From Larix kaempferi (Eukaryota > Streptophyta > Pinopsida > Pinales > Pinaceae), in assembly GCA_027924585.1 (NCBI GenBank), contig BSBM01000764.1, positions 559,501-623,500 of the forward strand: a DNA stretch of 64,000 nt, in the 5' to 3' direction. Each line of letters begins with the position of its first letter. The stretch's first letter is position 1. The notes under the pieces are model-generated. The model was not told where the DNA came from. It ran no database searches and worked only from the letters and a program-made list of their open reading frames with translations. The position numbers and the translations under genes were made by a program. Positions 34,951-46,233 of the stretch are shown one piece after another.

Positions 34951-35039
34951 TTGCAAGATTGAAAAAAAAATGAAAAAGCTCAAGTTAGGATTTCAAGATC
35001 AACATCTTTTCTTTTTTCAAAAAAACACAACACTTGTTA

Positions 35040-35395
35040 TTGCAGCGTCCCAATAGGGGGGAGATGTGTAACTCCTTCCGTGCTCATCTTATAGCTGACA
35101 TGTCTCCTTTATAAAAATTAATAAAATATTATAAAAAATAACATGTTGGCTCAAATTAGATTTAAAATATTTAGAATGGCACTTCCTACATTTCCATTTT
35201 TTTTAAAAGGGGTTTGCACCTGGATTTAAAATATTTAGAAGTGCACTTCCTCAACATTTCCAGTCTAAAAAGGAGGGGTTTGGATCTTTAAGAGATTTGA
35301 TCCCTCTAGACTTAGTAGATCCCCTTTTAAAATGAATCTATACTGGTTCAAATTATTCAAATTACTGAAACAAAGTGTACAAAACTATGGAAATG
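35040..35395. repeat. Dispersed repeat, copy 2
   Basis: Related to 22945-23345 by the shared GTGTAACTCCTTCCGTGCTC, TTTGATCCCTCT and TAGATCCCCTTTTAA stretches. Contains a short internal repeat of ATTTAAAATATTTAGAA. Confidence 0.6.
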
Positions 35396-35992
35396 CAAAT
35401 GACTATATTCATGTATGCCAGGCAGAGCTGAAGCTTTGAGACCACTCTATCAAAATAACATCCATACAAAGAGATACAAAGAGATGACGCAGCTCAACTG
35501 AACAAGAAAACCGGACAACAAACTGTGCATAGACTGAACAAGAAAACCGAACAACAAACAAATTGTGCTTAGAGAACCATTACAGAACCTGCTCAAAAGA
35601 GCCCACAAAACTTGCCATCGCAACCATATACCAAGAAAAACGCTAAAACCCTAGGGAAACATGCCGCACTCAGAGCTCCGAAATGTAACGAGGCTCGCAA
35701 TCTGCGCCGAGCAAAAAACCACAAGGCCAAATGGGCTGCGCCGAGCAGAAGCCACTAGGAACAAACGAGAGTCGTGAGCCAGGAGGACATAGCGAGCATG
35801 CACAAACCTGCGTCGCATACCACCAACAGATCACACTGCTGAACCAGCACAAGCCTCACTGCCTTGCCAACCACACCGCTCGCAGAAACCACCGTGACTG
35901 AGACACTAAAGTGGAGTAGAAGAAGACAAGGAGTAACCACCACAAGTCGTCGGATGCAGACCGCCTCCTTTGACCATACCATTGTAGCAGAC
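35396..35992. other. Left flank of the copia element, no recognisable gene
   Basis: Less AT-rich than its surroundings from about 35680 on, with internal repeats (GAACAAGAAAACCG, CTGCGCCGAGCA). The sequence resumes at 43077 after the insertion. Confidence 0.4.
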
Positions 35993-35997
35993 CCACC
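35993..35997. repeat. Target-site duplication, left copy (CCACC)
   Basis: CCACC here and at 43072-43076, abutting the two LTR ends. Confidence 0.85.
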
Positions 35998-36595
35998 TGT
36001 TGATGTATATGTAACTTTGGAATGTATTTCATCTATGTATTTCATATATATTTATTGTACCCTTATTAGAGATGTGTTATTCCTCTATAAGGAAGTGTCA
36101 TCATGTGGATTGACAAGTGTCGCAAGTGTGTGTACTTGCCGATGGGTTATTAGACCACCATGTGTGGGGTCGGCCCTGAAATATATATATTATAATGTGG
36201 ATGTACCTAGCTAGACAAGTCGGCCCCATAAAGTCACTGGGCAAACAGGTTAGTATAAATAGAGATCATGTGATCTCTATTTAGATCATTCGGAAAGTTA
36301 TATCTCTCTCACTCAGAAAGTGGCGTACTAGTGAGGAGGAGGATCATCTGCTACTAGGAGACTATCTCAATATATTTTGGTTGTACTTTGGTTGAGCCAT
36401 TGCTCTCTCTATCTCTGAGGAAGTTGTGGGGTTTTTCACCTTAGGGTTTTCCCCACGGAAACTCTGTGTCTCTTGTCTCTCATGCTTTTGATTCTTGTGA
36501 TGCTTGTCATGCTTATTGTGATTGTTATGCATTGATATACTGTATATGTTATTCTAGATCCTAGAGTATTGTGAATTAATGCTCAAAATTTAACA
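35998..36595 (+). repeat. 5' LTR of the copia element
   Basis: Matches 42481-43071. It differs by a short tandem duplication (ATTTCATCTATGT) near its start and a few substitutions. Confidence 0.95.
36254..36284 (+). promoter_or_regulatory. TATA box overlapping a palindrome in the 5' LTR
   Basis: TATAAATA (36254-36261) runs into the inverted repeat ATAAATAGAGATCA-TG-TGATCTCTATTTAG (36255-36284): 13 of 14 arm bases pair. The right LTR version (42725-42754) pairs in all 14. A TATA box in this part of a copia LTR is expected; the palindrome is unusual. Confidence 0.6.
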
Positions 36596-36607
36596 TGGTA
36601 TCAGAGC
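36596..36607 (+). other. Primer binding site, initiator tRNA-Met
   Basis: TGGTATCAGAGC directly follows the 5' LTR, the standard plant copia primer site. Confidence 0.95.
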
Positions 36608-37168
36608 TAACCTGAGAAGAAGACATTTTGTAGTGACGAAAACTTGAGTTTCTTGTTTATTGGGTTTCTCTCCATAGTTTTTGGAAAAGTAGTATAGTAG
36701 ATTGACTCTACTCATCAGGAGAATATATCTGTCCAATCAGAATTCAATTATGAGCATTTTCAGATTCGACCCTAAAAATTAGGGTTTCCACAAAATTAGG
36801 AATTTCTGGAATCTGAAGACACAGTTGGAAGCTCCTTGCAAAAATCGAAGTTTAGAGCTTTGGATAGAGATTTTTGGTTGGGTAGATCTCCGGGAAACTC
36901 AAACCCTAATTCAGGGCTCTCCCTAGTGAACCCGGGAGGACAAAAAGACAAATCTGAAGGGTAAAACTTTGTTGATCTCAAATTCTGAATGTACCAAGAT
37001 GATCAGCTCATCAAGGCGCATCTTTCTATCCTTTCAGAAATTTGAAATTCACATTTTGAATTTTTAGGGTTTTTCCGGCAAACCCTAATCCGGGACCAGA
37101 TCCAGTTTTCAGCATTTCAAGTAGTAAGACCTAAATCTTTTCTATTTCCATTTGAAGTACTCTTTAAG
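36608..37168 (+). other. Copia leader
   Basis: Untranslated region between the primer site and the gag ATG. No conserved ORF. Confidence 0.7.
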
Positions 37169-37561
37169 ATGTCTCACCACACCAAGCTTGAGGATAAGCT
37201 TGAAGGGGCTGATAACTTCCGAGCTTGGAAGTATAGGATTGGGTTAATCCTGGAAGAGAATGAGTTGGACTCATATATAAAAGAAGACATCTCTATCCCA
37301 GAGGATGAAGAGGCCAAGGTATTGCATAAGAAGAACTTGGTCAAGGCAAAGAGAATCATTGCTGATTCTATCAAAGACCATCTGATACCCCATGTGTCTT
37401 CTCTAAAGACACCCAAGGAGATGTTTGACTCTTTGACCAAGCTATTTGAAGGGAAGAACATAAATCGGAAGATGACTCTGCGGAATCAATTGAAAGGGGT
37501 CAAGATGTTGAATGGAGAAACCATTCAATCTTACTTCTCCAAGGTCTCTCAGATCAAGGAG
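37169..37561 (+). pseudogene. Copia gag, N-terminal part
   Basis: 131 codons from an ATG in a good place after the leader. The copia gag signature is clear: LEGADNFRAWKYRIGLILEE, then LIPHVSSLKTPKEMFDSLTK and KMTLRNQLKGVKM, the UBN2-type capsid domain. A TAA at 37562-37564 interrupts it; the next codons continue the same frame into pol, so this is a single nonsense codon in one gag-pol frame. Confidence 0.9.
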
Positions 37562-37564
37562 TAA

Positions 37565-39355
37565 CTTGAAGTTGTGGATGAAGTAGTGGACAATGGTGAA
37601 GTTGTTATGACCACTCTGAATGGCCTAACTAGGTCATGGGACTCCTTTATTCAAGGAATCTATGCAAGAAAGAAATTGATCTCTTTCAGTAAACTATGGG
37701 AGGAATGCTCTCAAGAAGAAGCTAGACTTGTAGCTCGTGAGGAAAAGATGGTAGGTGAAGATCAAGCTCTTGCAACTCACACCAAAAGAAGCAAGCCCAA
37801 GAAGGAGCACTCTCGCTACAAAAGATCCTATCAAAAGAATAAGAAGGATCTAAGATGCTTCACATGCAATGAGAAGGGTCACTTTGCTTCAGATTGTCCC
37901 AAGAACAAAAGGGATAATAACAACTTCAGCAAGAAGAAGAAGGGCAACAAAAAAAATTTCCATGCTCATGCTGCCGAGGATGATGAACCTCCAAAGAAGA
38001 AGGCTAGGACAGAAAGTGATGATGACTCATCAAGTGAAGAAGAGTATATTCTAATCTCTGCTCTCACAGGTACTATCTCCCATGGTTGTAATGATTGGTT
38101 GATTGATAGTGGGGCTTCCAAACACATGACTGGGTTTAAGGAATCTTTTGTGAATCTATCTGAACATGAATCACCCCATAAGGTGAAACTTGGGGATGAT
38201 TATCAATACCCAATCAAAGGAAGTGGTGAAGCCTCCTACAACCTAGATTCTGGAAAATCTTTGAAGATGAAAGAAGTCATTTATGTACCTGGGCTTAAGA
38301 AGAACTTACTCTCCATCTCTGCATTGGATGCAAAAGGTATGAGGGTTGCATTTGTGGATGGCCAAGTCCTAATGTGGCCAAAGGGAAAGACCATATATGA
38401 TGCAGTAGTGATTAGAGAGCAAGAGGGAGGATTGTATAAATTGAAGGGACAACCTGAACATGCCATGGTGCATGAATCCATGGAGTCAAGTGAACTTTGG
38501 CATAGAAGACTTGCTCATATGCACTATAGGGCACTTCCAATTGCAAGCAAGGCTGTAGAAGGTCTTCCTGAAATCAAGACCAAACATGAAGGTGTTTGCA
38601 AAGGATGTGCAAAAGGTAAGAACATTAAGAAGGCTTTCCCAAGCAGTGAAAGCAAGGCCAAAGATATCCTGGAAATCATCCACTCAGATGTATGTGGTCC
38701 TATGTCATCCAGTTCTCTTAGTGGGTATGTTTACTATGTCTCATTTATTGATGACTTCTCCAGGAAGACTTGGGTATACTTCTTGAAGAACAAAGATGAG
38801 GTGTTTGATAAGTTCAAGGAATTCAAAACTTTGATGGAGAATCAAACTGACAAGAAGATCAAAACATTTAGATCCGACAATGGTGGAGAATTCACCTCAG
38901 GTGACTTCAAGAAGCTTTGTAGTGATTCATGGATTAAGATGGAGTTGACTGCTCCTTATAATCCTCAACAAAATGGAGTTGCAGAAAGGAAGAACAGAAC
39001 TATCATGGAAGCAGCAAGGGTAATGCTGCATGACCAGGATCTAACTATGCATCTATGGGCAGAAGCAGCTAGAACAACTGTATATGTGCAGAATGGAACA
39101 CCCCACAAGATATTGGACAACAAGACACCAGAAGAGGTCTTTTCTAGTAAAAAACCTGAAGTCAGCCATCTCAGAATATTTGGTTGTCCAGTATACACTC
39201 ATGTCCCAAAGGAAAAGAGGACTAAACTAGATCCTTCAGGAAAGAAGGGTATCTTTGTGGGTTACACTAAAAGCTCGAAGGCTTACAAATTATACTTTCT
39301 AGGGTTCAAGAAGATTGATGTCAGCAAGGATGAATATAAGTTCAAGGACAAGTAA
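37565..39355 (+). pseudogene. Copia gag C-terminus, protease and integrase
   Basis: 597 codons without a stop, in frame with gag. In order: rest of capsid (TRSWDSFIQGI), a classical zinc knuckle CFTCNEKGHFASDC, an acidic linker, protease with WLIDSGASKHM, the pre-integrase zinc module ending CKGCAKGK, and the integrase core with IHSDVCGP (Asp), FRSDNGGEF (Asp) and NPQQNGVAERKNRT (Glu). The copia-specific end KKGIFVGYTKSSKAY follows. All catalytic residues are present. It stops at 39355, shortly after the integrase, before any RT. Confidence 0.93.
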
Positions 39356-40060
39356 TCCAGGAAGCAAAGATCAAGAGGGAGCACACTCCAGCAGCTCCTG
39401 CAAGGATGCAGATTTTCAAAGGGAGTTGACCATCTTCCTACATTCCACAACAGAAAGGTGTAGAAGAAGCTACTTCAGCAGCTCCTGCCAAGAAGCAAAG
39501 ACTCAGAGGGATTCCACCCAACAAACAAACAAAGATAAGTATTTCAATTATCATTTCTTGCCTATTTTTGTTTAAATAATATTATGCTTAGGAGATGTAT
39601 TGTGCATATTAGAATGATTGCATTAATGAACAGGGTACTACTAATATGCATGTGATGGGTAAGTGGCCTATGGAACTGTACAACATTCCAGTGCTACTTA
39701 TCTAGAATGAAACCTCTTTGCTGACATGTTGGGAGTAGTGCAAACTCTTAACAATGTTCTGGTAGAGACTGGAAGGCATCTAGAAAGTTGTGGAACATGG
39801 ATAAATGTTGTATTGAAGCATTGGCTAAGATAACTACATGACTGCATGACATATTTCTTTATGTGTAAAGAATTTGTTCTGAAAATTATGAAATGTTTCC
39901 AATCATGCAATTTAACTTGTTTTGTAGGAAAGACTATATATCTTCACCTACAAAAAAAGGACTACAACATTTGCTCCAGCAACAAAAAAATATATTGAAG
40001 ATATTGAAGTTCCCAGGATCTGGGATGAATAAATGGAATGCCATGATCCATCGATCATGA
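39356..40060 (+). pseudogene. Integrase-RT linker region with foreign-looking segment
   Basis: Starts as the Ala/Pro-rich linker (TPAAPARMQ, later TSAAPAKKQ) in shifted frames. From 39539 to 39927 the sequence is AT-rich and non-coding, with a GT at its left end and an acceptor-like CTTGTTTTGTAG at the right, so it looks like an intron or a small insertion. Coding-like sequence resumes after it. The N-terminal RT motifs expected here are missing. Confidence 0.5.
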
Positions 40061-40295
40061 AGAAGATGTTTGGGATGCAGTCCCAAGACCTGACAAGGAG
40101 TCACATGTGTGCAGATTGAAGAAAGCCTTGAATGGCTTGCAGCAAGCTCCCAGAACTTGGTGTGATACAAAGAGGAAGCTTGTTGCTGAGTTCGATATGA
40201 AGGACTTGGGGATGATGCACTATTTTCTAGGTATGGAGGTGTGGTAGAGTACAGATGGGATCTTCCTTGGACAAGAGAAGTATACTGTAGATATC
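40061..40295 (+). pseudogene. Copia reverse transcriptase remnant lacking the catalytic box
   Basis: Carries CRLKKALNGLQQAPRTW and, almost at once, AEFDMKDLGMMHYFLGMEV. In copia RTs these motifs are separated by about 60-70 residues containing YVDD. That segment is absent, so the deletion has removed the catalytic Asp pair. A TAG follows the FLGMEV motif. Confidence 0.85.
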
Positions 40296-41080
40296 TTGAA
40301 GAGGTTAGGGATGATGGATTGCAAGGCCATGGTCACACCTATGGCATCGAATCTGAAGCTTCTATGTGATGCTTCATCTGAGCCGGTTGATGTCTCTATG
40401 TATCGTCAGATGATTGGGTCCTTGATGTACCTGACGAACACGAGACTAGATATTTGCTTTGCAGTGAACACATTGAGTCAGTTCCTGACAGATCCGAGGA
40501 GTGTTCATCTGGTTGCTGTAAAGCATGTTCTGAGGTACCTGAAGGGTACAGTGGATTATGGGCTCAAATATGAAGCGAATCAAAAGTTTAACCTGCAAGG
40601 TTATGTTGATTCAGATTGGGCTGGCAGTGCTGCAGATAGAAGAGCACATCTGGGTGCTGCTTCAGTATGGGATCAGGTGTGATCTCTTAGTTTAGCAGGA
40701 AGCAGTCCTGCGTAGCACTGAGTACAGCTGAGGCAGAGTATGTTGCAGCTTGTTCAGCTAGTTGTGAGGTAGTATGGCTACGGAAGCTACTGTCTGAGTT
40801 ATTTGATCTCCCGTTGGATGCTACTGGTATCTTCTGTGATAACCAGAGTAGTGTGAAGCTATTTGAGAACCTAGTGTTTCATGACAGGTCGAAACACATA
40901 GAGATCAAATATCACTATATCAAGGATATGGTGTAGAGAGGAGCTGTGAAGCTTCTGTATGTTGCGACAGACGAGCAGATTGCAGATGTGCTGACGAAGC
41001 CACTAGCCAGGGTGAAGTTCGAGTACTTCAGAGAGAGGTTTGGTGTTCTTCGGATTGATGACACTTCGAAGAAGAAGTGA
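40296..41080 (+). pseudogene. Copia RT C-terminus and RNase H
   Basis: The first frame (40296-40682) has MIGSLMYLTNTRLDICFAV, VKHVLRYLKGT and YVDSDWAGSAADRRA, the connection and first RNase H Asp. After 40682 a frameshift moves to the frame with SCVALSTAEAEYVAA, FCDNQSSVKL, RSKHIEIKYHYIKD and IADVLTKPLA, the rest of RNase H. It has a TAG near 40659-40690 and another near 40934, and ends at about 41080 in KKK-stop. Confidence 0.85.
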
Positions 41081-41190
41081 TGGACACATTTGCTGAAGCC
41101 ATTCCAAGCATGTTGGAAGGAGGATCCTTCACATAGCTGTGGATGTAAGCGCTGGATGATGAGCATCAGGATGATGTTCTGGTTTATGCT

Positions 41191-41420
41191 GGATATGATC
41201 AGTTGGATCATTTATATGTATATGTATGTATGCATCATGTTGGATGCTGGATATGATCAGTTGGATCATTTATATGTATATGTATGTACGCATCATGTTG
41301 GATGCTGGATATGATCAGTTGGATCAATTATATGTATGTACGCATCATGTTGGATGTTGGATATGATCGGTTGGATCATGTGTATGTATTTTGTATAAGC
41401 ATCATGTTGGATGCTTGGAC
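41191..41420 (+). repeat. Copia 3' region, ~58-bp repeat array
   Basis: GGATATGATC starts units at 41191, 41249, 41307 and 41359 (periods 58, 58, 52), each with GGATCA, TATGTATGTA and GCATCATGTTGGATG parts. Confidence 0.85.
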
Positions 41421-41760
41421 CATGTATCTGTATTTGTATCAGGTGGATACATTGTACGATCAGGTGGATCATGTATGGTGATATGTATCATGTATTTGTA
41501 TTTGTATCAGGTGGATACACGGTATGATCAGGTGGATCATGTATGATGATATGTATCAGGTAGATACTTGGTATGCATCAGGTAGATGCATTGTATGATC
41601 AGGATGATCATGGATGACGAGCTTCAGGATGTTGCTCCAGATGACATGGAGCAGGATGTTGCAGTGATGATGATCAGGATGATCATGTGTACATCAGGAT
41701 GATGTATGGTGAGTATCAGGTTGATACTCTATGGCCGTGGATCAGGTTGTGCAGATGAGC
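41421..41760 (+). repeat. Copia 3' region, GATCAGG/ATCAGG short repeats
   Basis: Irregular repeats of ATCAGGTGGATCATGTATG and TATCAGGTAGATAC types, related in style to the upstream array. Confidence 0.7.
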
Positions 41761-42250
41761 ATATAATTTGGCCCTGGGAGATTTGCAGATAGTCTTTCGA
41801 TGTTTTTCCTGTGGCATATAATTTGGCCCTGGGATATCTGACAAATGCTCTTTCGAGGTTTTGCTCTGGGAGGACATATAATTTGGCCCTGGGAGATCTG
41901 TAGATAGTCTTTCGAGGATTTGCCTATGGCATATAATTTGGCCCTGGGATATCTGGCAGATGCTCTTTCGAGGTTTTGTCCTATGGCATATAATCTGTCC
42001 CTGGGAGATCCGATAGGTTGGGATGTGTGCCCGTAATAAGTCCTGGGATGCTCTTGCGAGGTTTTGCCATGACCACATATAATTTGTCCCTGTGAGATCC
42101 TATAGGTAGAGCTGTGTGCTCGTAACAGCCTGGGATGCTCTTGCGAGGTTTTGTGGTGAGGTCACATATAATATGGCCCTGGGAGATCCTATAGGTAGAG
42201 CCGTGTGCTCGTAACAACCTGGGATGCTCTTTCGAGGTTTTGTGATGCAC
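41761..42250 (+). repeat. Copia 3' region, seven-copy ATATAATTTGGCCCTGGGA array
   Basis: Units start at 41761, 41816, 41876, 41931, 41988, 42077 and 42176. The first four are 55-60 bp; the later ones are 89-99 bp, having gained a GTGTGCTCGTAAC segment. Each has a conserved end like CTCTTTCGAGGTTTTG. Minus-strand ORFs here are by-products of the repeat. Confidence 0.88.
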
Positions 42251-42471
42251 GTAATAAGTCCTGAGGATTCCACAGTATGGCCAGTGATGACGAAGACCTG
42301 CAGGTGGTGGGCCTACATCCAGTATGAAAAAGGACTGGCTCTATAGAAATTCCTAGGACGAGTAGAGTCAGAGATTGGTTGAGATAGCAGCAGCAGTGAC
42401 GATGACGATGACGATGATCCCGAGAAGAAGACTTGTCTAGCAGATTTGTGTTGAGAAATACCTTCCTAGTT

Positions 42472-42480
42472 AAGAGGGAG
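42472..42480 (+). other. Copia polypurine tract
   Basis: AAGAGGGAG directly before the 3' LTR. Confidence 0.85.
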
Positions 42481-43071
42481 TGTTGATGTATATGTAACTT
42501 CGGAATGTATTTCATATATATTTATTGTACCCTTATTAGAGATGTGTTATTCCTCTATAAGGAAGTGTCGTCATGTGGACTGACAAGTGTCGCAAGTGTG
42601 TGTACTTGCCGATGGGTTATTAGACCACCATGTGTGGGGTCGGCCTTGAAATATATATATTATAATGTGGATGTACCTAGCTAGACAAGTCGGCCCCATA
42701 AGGTCACTGGGCAAACAGGTTAGTATAAATAGAGATCAAGTGATCTCTATTTATATCATTCGGAAAGTTATATCTCTCTCACTCAGAAAGTGGCGCACTA
42801 GTGAGGAGGAGGATCATCTGCTACTAGGAGACTATCTTAGTGTATTTTGGTTGTACTTTGGTTGAGCCATTTCTCTCTCTATCTCTGAGGAAGTTGTGGG
42901 GTTTTTCACCTTAGGGTTTTCCCCACGGAAACTCTGTCTCTTGTTTCTCATGCTTTTGATTCTTGTGATGCTTGTCATGATTATTTTGATTGTTATGCAT
43001 TGATATACTGTATATGTTATTCTCTCAGTGAAGATCCTAGAGTATTGTGAATTAATGCTCAAAATTTAACA
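42481..43071 (+). repeat. 3' LTR of the copia element
   Basis: Matches 35998-36595. Contains the perfect 14-bp-arm palindrome at 42725-42754. Confidence 0.95.
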
Positions 43072-43076
43072 CCACC
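43072..43076. repeat. Target-site duplication, right copy (CCACC)
   Basis: Identical to 35993-35997. Confidence 0.85.
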
Positions 43077-43539
43077 GCAAACCACCACCTCTAACCACTC
43101 CGCATAAGCGAAGGAGCACGTAGGATAAAAGACAACCAAAACGACCCGCTTTTCTGGCGATTGTGGGATAAAAACCGGTTAAAATTTTGGCTGTAAATTG
43201 TTATCTTCGCAATTTTGTAATTTAAGCTATTGAGATTGTCTCTGATTAATTGTTCAATTTTAAAATTACTCATATCGCTGAAATTGCGATCTGAACACTC
43301 CAAATTATAATTTTGACAAGATTGCTCTGCCAAATTCCTATGAGTTAGACTCCAAATTATAATTTTGACAAGATTGCTCTGCCAAATTCCTACGAGTTAG
43401 AGGCGTTTTAGTTAGCCTTTATACAGCTCCGCGAAAGAGAGGCAAAATAGGGCGGCTAAGGTACCAAAACGATGTCTCAATATGACTCTGAAAATACCTT
43501 GAATTGTAGAGTTCCATTTTCAGAAAAGATCAACATCTT
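43077..43539. other. Right flank of copia, with a 52-bp tandem duplication
   Basis: ACTCCAAATTATAATTTTGA starts at 43297 and 43349, period 52 bp. No gene seen. Confidence 0.6.
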
Positions 43540-44365
43540 ATTCTATAGAAGATTCACTTGTATATTCATCATTCCTGTGAGACATAAGTCAAAGCTTTGA
43601 ATGGAAATTTAGAAACTCCTCTACCCTCTAGAATCCCAACGTATTGCCCTTCACAAAGTGACGAAAGCCATAGGTGGCTCTTCTTCCTCTTTGCCAATGA
43701 TGAGTTCACCACTTGTGAAAGAACAAAAATGGCCAAGGTTTGCACATGTACACTACTTGCTTTAAAAAGAACAAAAACGACCAGTGTTTACACGTGTAAA
43801 ACACTTTCCCTATGGAAAATATTTTATTGAAAATGAATCATGGTCCTCCTTTGAAGACTCGTATATCTCAAATGTCCTATAGTCCAACAACAAATTTTTA
43901 GAATTCTTCCTTCACGTTAGTCTACAGAGAAGGTGTAAATAATATCATGAAGGTTTCTTTTTCTCCCATTGTCACCTCCCTATTCTATGTTAAACCTTCC
44001 TCTTTTCATTGCACCAAACAATGAGGTTGTCATCATAAAATATATATGATTTATAGCATGGACTAAATTGTGCAAAAGAGTGTCAAATTAGTTACACCTA
44101 TCAACAATGATTGTTCTCACCACCTCTCCAAAATCTAAATTAACAAATAAAATCATGGGAGCTTCGTGTGAAATAATTTCTATGGTTTTATTAATCATGG
44201 TTTCCATGCCATCACAAGGCTCTCCCAAAATAGGTTTGTCAATGTCTATACTTTGAAGAAGCTCAAACTAATGTAAGTGTTGTGAACTTGAAACTAATGT
44301 AGGTGGTGTAAACTTGAGGAAGAAGTAAATTTTGTTCTATTACTTTTTAATGACCCGTCTATGTA

Positions 44366-44657
44366 CCAAACTACCCCTCTCTGATCAAATTGTCTCCAAA
44401 TAGCCCAAATATCACTCATTGCCATACTCAATAATGCAAAGTTCACCTCTACATTGTGATGCAACATAACTAAGTTTGAGGTATATATTGTCTCGGCAAC
44501 TTTCAAGAACTCCAAACTACCCCTCTCTGATCAAATTGTCTCCAAATAGCCCAAATATCACTCATTGCCATACTCAATAATGCAAAGTTCACCTCTACAT
44601 TGTGATGCAACATAACTAAGTTTGAGGTATATATTGTCTTGGCAACTTTCAAGAACT
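44366..44657 (-). repeat. 146-bp tandem duplication in the hAT relic
   Basis: CCAAACTACCCCTCTCTGATC starts copies at 44366 and 44512; they are nearly identical. A more diverged third copy lies at about 46378-46523 beyond the solo LTR. Each encodes the hAT segment around VAETIYTSNLVMLHHNVEV. Confidence 0.88.
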
Positions 44658-44772
44658 CCACTTGGAGAATTGTCAAAAATTTGCTTAAGACTAGTGATGA
44701 GTGTGGATGTATTTTATAATTATATCTATCTTCCCCTTAAATCATTGTCATGGTTTTATCAACCATGGTATC

Positions 44773-46233
44773 TGTTAGCACTAGAAATTGTATTATGACT
44801 GCAGTAGAGCAATGGCTAGCACATCTTGAAATTTTTTTGTGGTTTTAGAAATGTTGGTGAATCAAGTAGACTAGATTGAGAAAGATAAACGTAAGGAATG
44901 CATTAAGAACAATGATAGATCAGTGTTCAAAAACCATTGGGCATGGAGTCATTTTCTGTACTTCATAGATCGGAGGCATTTAAACTAGTTACCAGTCAAA
45001 AGAATTAATATGGATATAGACAACAGAATATAGGAAGACAAATATGAAGTGCAGAGAATGAACTATACTAGATCAGTTCTACAATCCATAAGAATGAATA
45101 TTTAAAGAACATAAAATTTTTCTGGAAATCAAATAAAAGACATTTGAACAAAAACATAACTTATTGGAAATTGCAATAAATACTTCACTGCTCAAGAATC
45201 CATAAGATATGAAGAGTTTTGATCTTCAAAGCTGTCTATTTCATTCAAATGAGAAGAACAAAAAAGAATGGAAAACTTAGAAGATTACAAACTGGAAATA
45301 AAGTTTATCTGAATCTCTAATAATCTAATATAACAACTGATGTGTCCAAAGGATTACAATAAAAGCTGACAACCAAGCTGCTCCTCATAGCTCTCTCTAT
45401 CAATCCACATAATTGACTCCCCCCTCTACATTACATTTCAAAGATTGGATATATAGAAATTCTATCTACTGGTTGTTACTGGCTTTTAGGAATTAAAATT
45501 TTAATAATAAACTAAATATAGAAACAAGCAATGATCTCTTGCTGGAAATCTGGGGCAGGTGAAGTCGAATGCCTTCAAATCCATGATCTGAAGTCGTTTG
45601 GGTGATGACTGGTCGTTTGAAAACCGTCCGCAATGATTTTCTGGAAAATTCCATTTTGAACAGACCCGAATTTCTCTCAATCAATTGCAAAATTTCAAAA
45701 ACCGTTCGCTATTAGGCTAATTGGCCCCATTCTGGAAGTGGGTTTTAAACTGTTTTGAAAGATGCCTTACGGTTTTGCCGGAATTCGTTCCCAAAATTCG
45801 ATACCCAAAAAATGACGGGAATTGTAAACGTGTCTTTAACTTTTGCTTTTATCTAGAAGGATTTGAGTGCAAATGAACACAAAACTATCATAAATCTTCC
45901 ACTTGAAAGATCTCTGTATCCAAATAAGTTTTAGATAAGTGGACATATGATTAACAATGATCACATAGACAGGAAGTGAACATGATATCCAGATATGGCA
46001 TTTTTGTAAAAGCATTAACCCAAAGTTTAACTAGAAATTGGAGCAATGTAGCAATGATTTGGGAACAATACTTTCCATCTTTAAGAGTTAAGTTTTAGCT
46101 AGAACAGGAGCTCTTTTGTTCTGATAATATTCTGCAACGCCTATACATTATAAAATTTAACCATTTCGCTGCCGGAATTGAAGACCTTTCGGTATCACTT
46201 CAAAAAATTTGAAATGTAGATTCAATACTAACA
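44773..46233. mobile_element. Solo LTR inserted in the hAT relic
   Basis: Starts TGTTAG and ends CTAACA, inverted termini of an LTR, 1461 bp. The flanks are GTATC (44768-44772) and ATACC (46234-46238), a possible 5-bp duplication with two changes. The two sides rejoin homologous hAT-like sequence (compare ATGGTTTCCATGCC near 44197). No internal retroelement genes. Confidence 0.65.

Larger units (their letters stand above)
35998..43071 (+). mobile_element. Ty1/copia LTR retrotransposon, defective
   Basis: LTRs of 598 and 591 bp (TGTTGATG...TTTAACA), target duplication CCACC, initiator-Met primer site, gag, protease, integrase, remnants of RT and RNase H in copia order, a repeat-rich 3' non-coding region and a polypurine tract. 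The copy is dead: a stop in gag-pol, loss of the RT catalytic part, further stops and a frameshift in RNase H. Confidence 0.95.

Noticed and set aside
35670-36214. ORFs on both strands across the left copia boundary
   Set aside because: They cross the LTR junction and mix flank with LTR, so cannot be genes.
41716-42250. Repetitive minus-strand ORFs in the copia 3' region
   Set aside because: They follow the tandem array and are antisense to the element; the array is the real feature.
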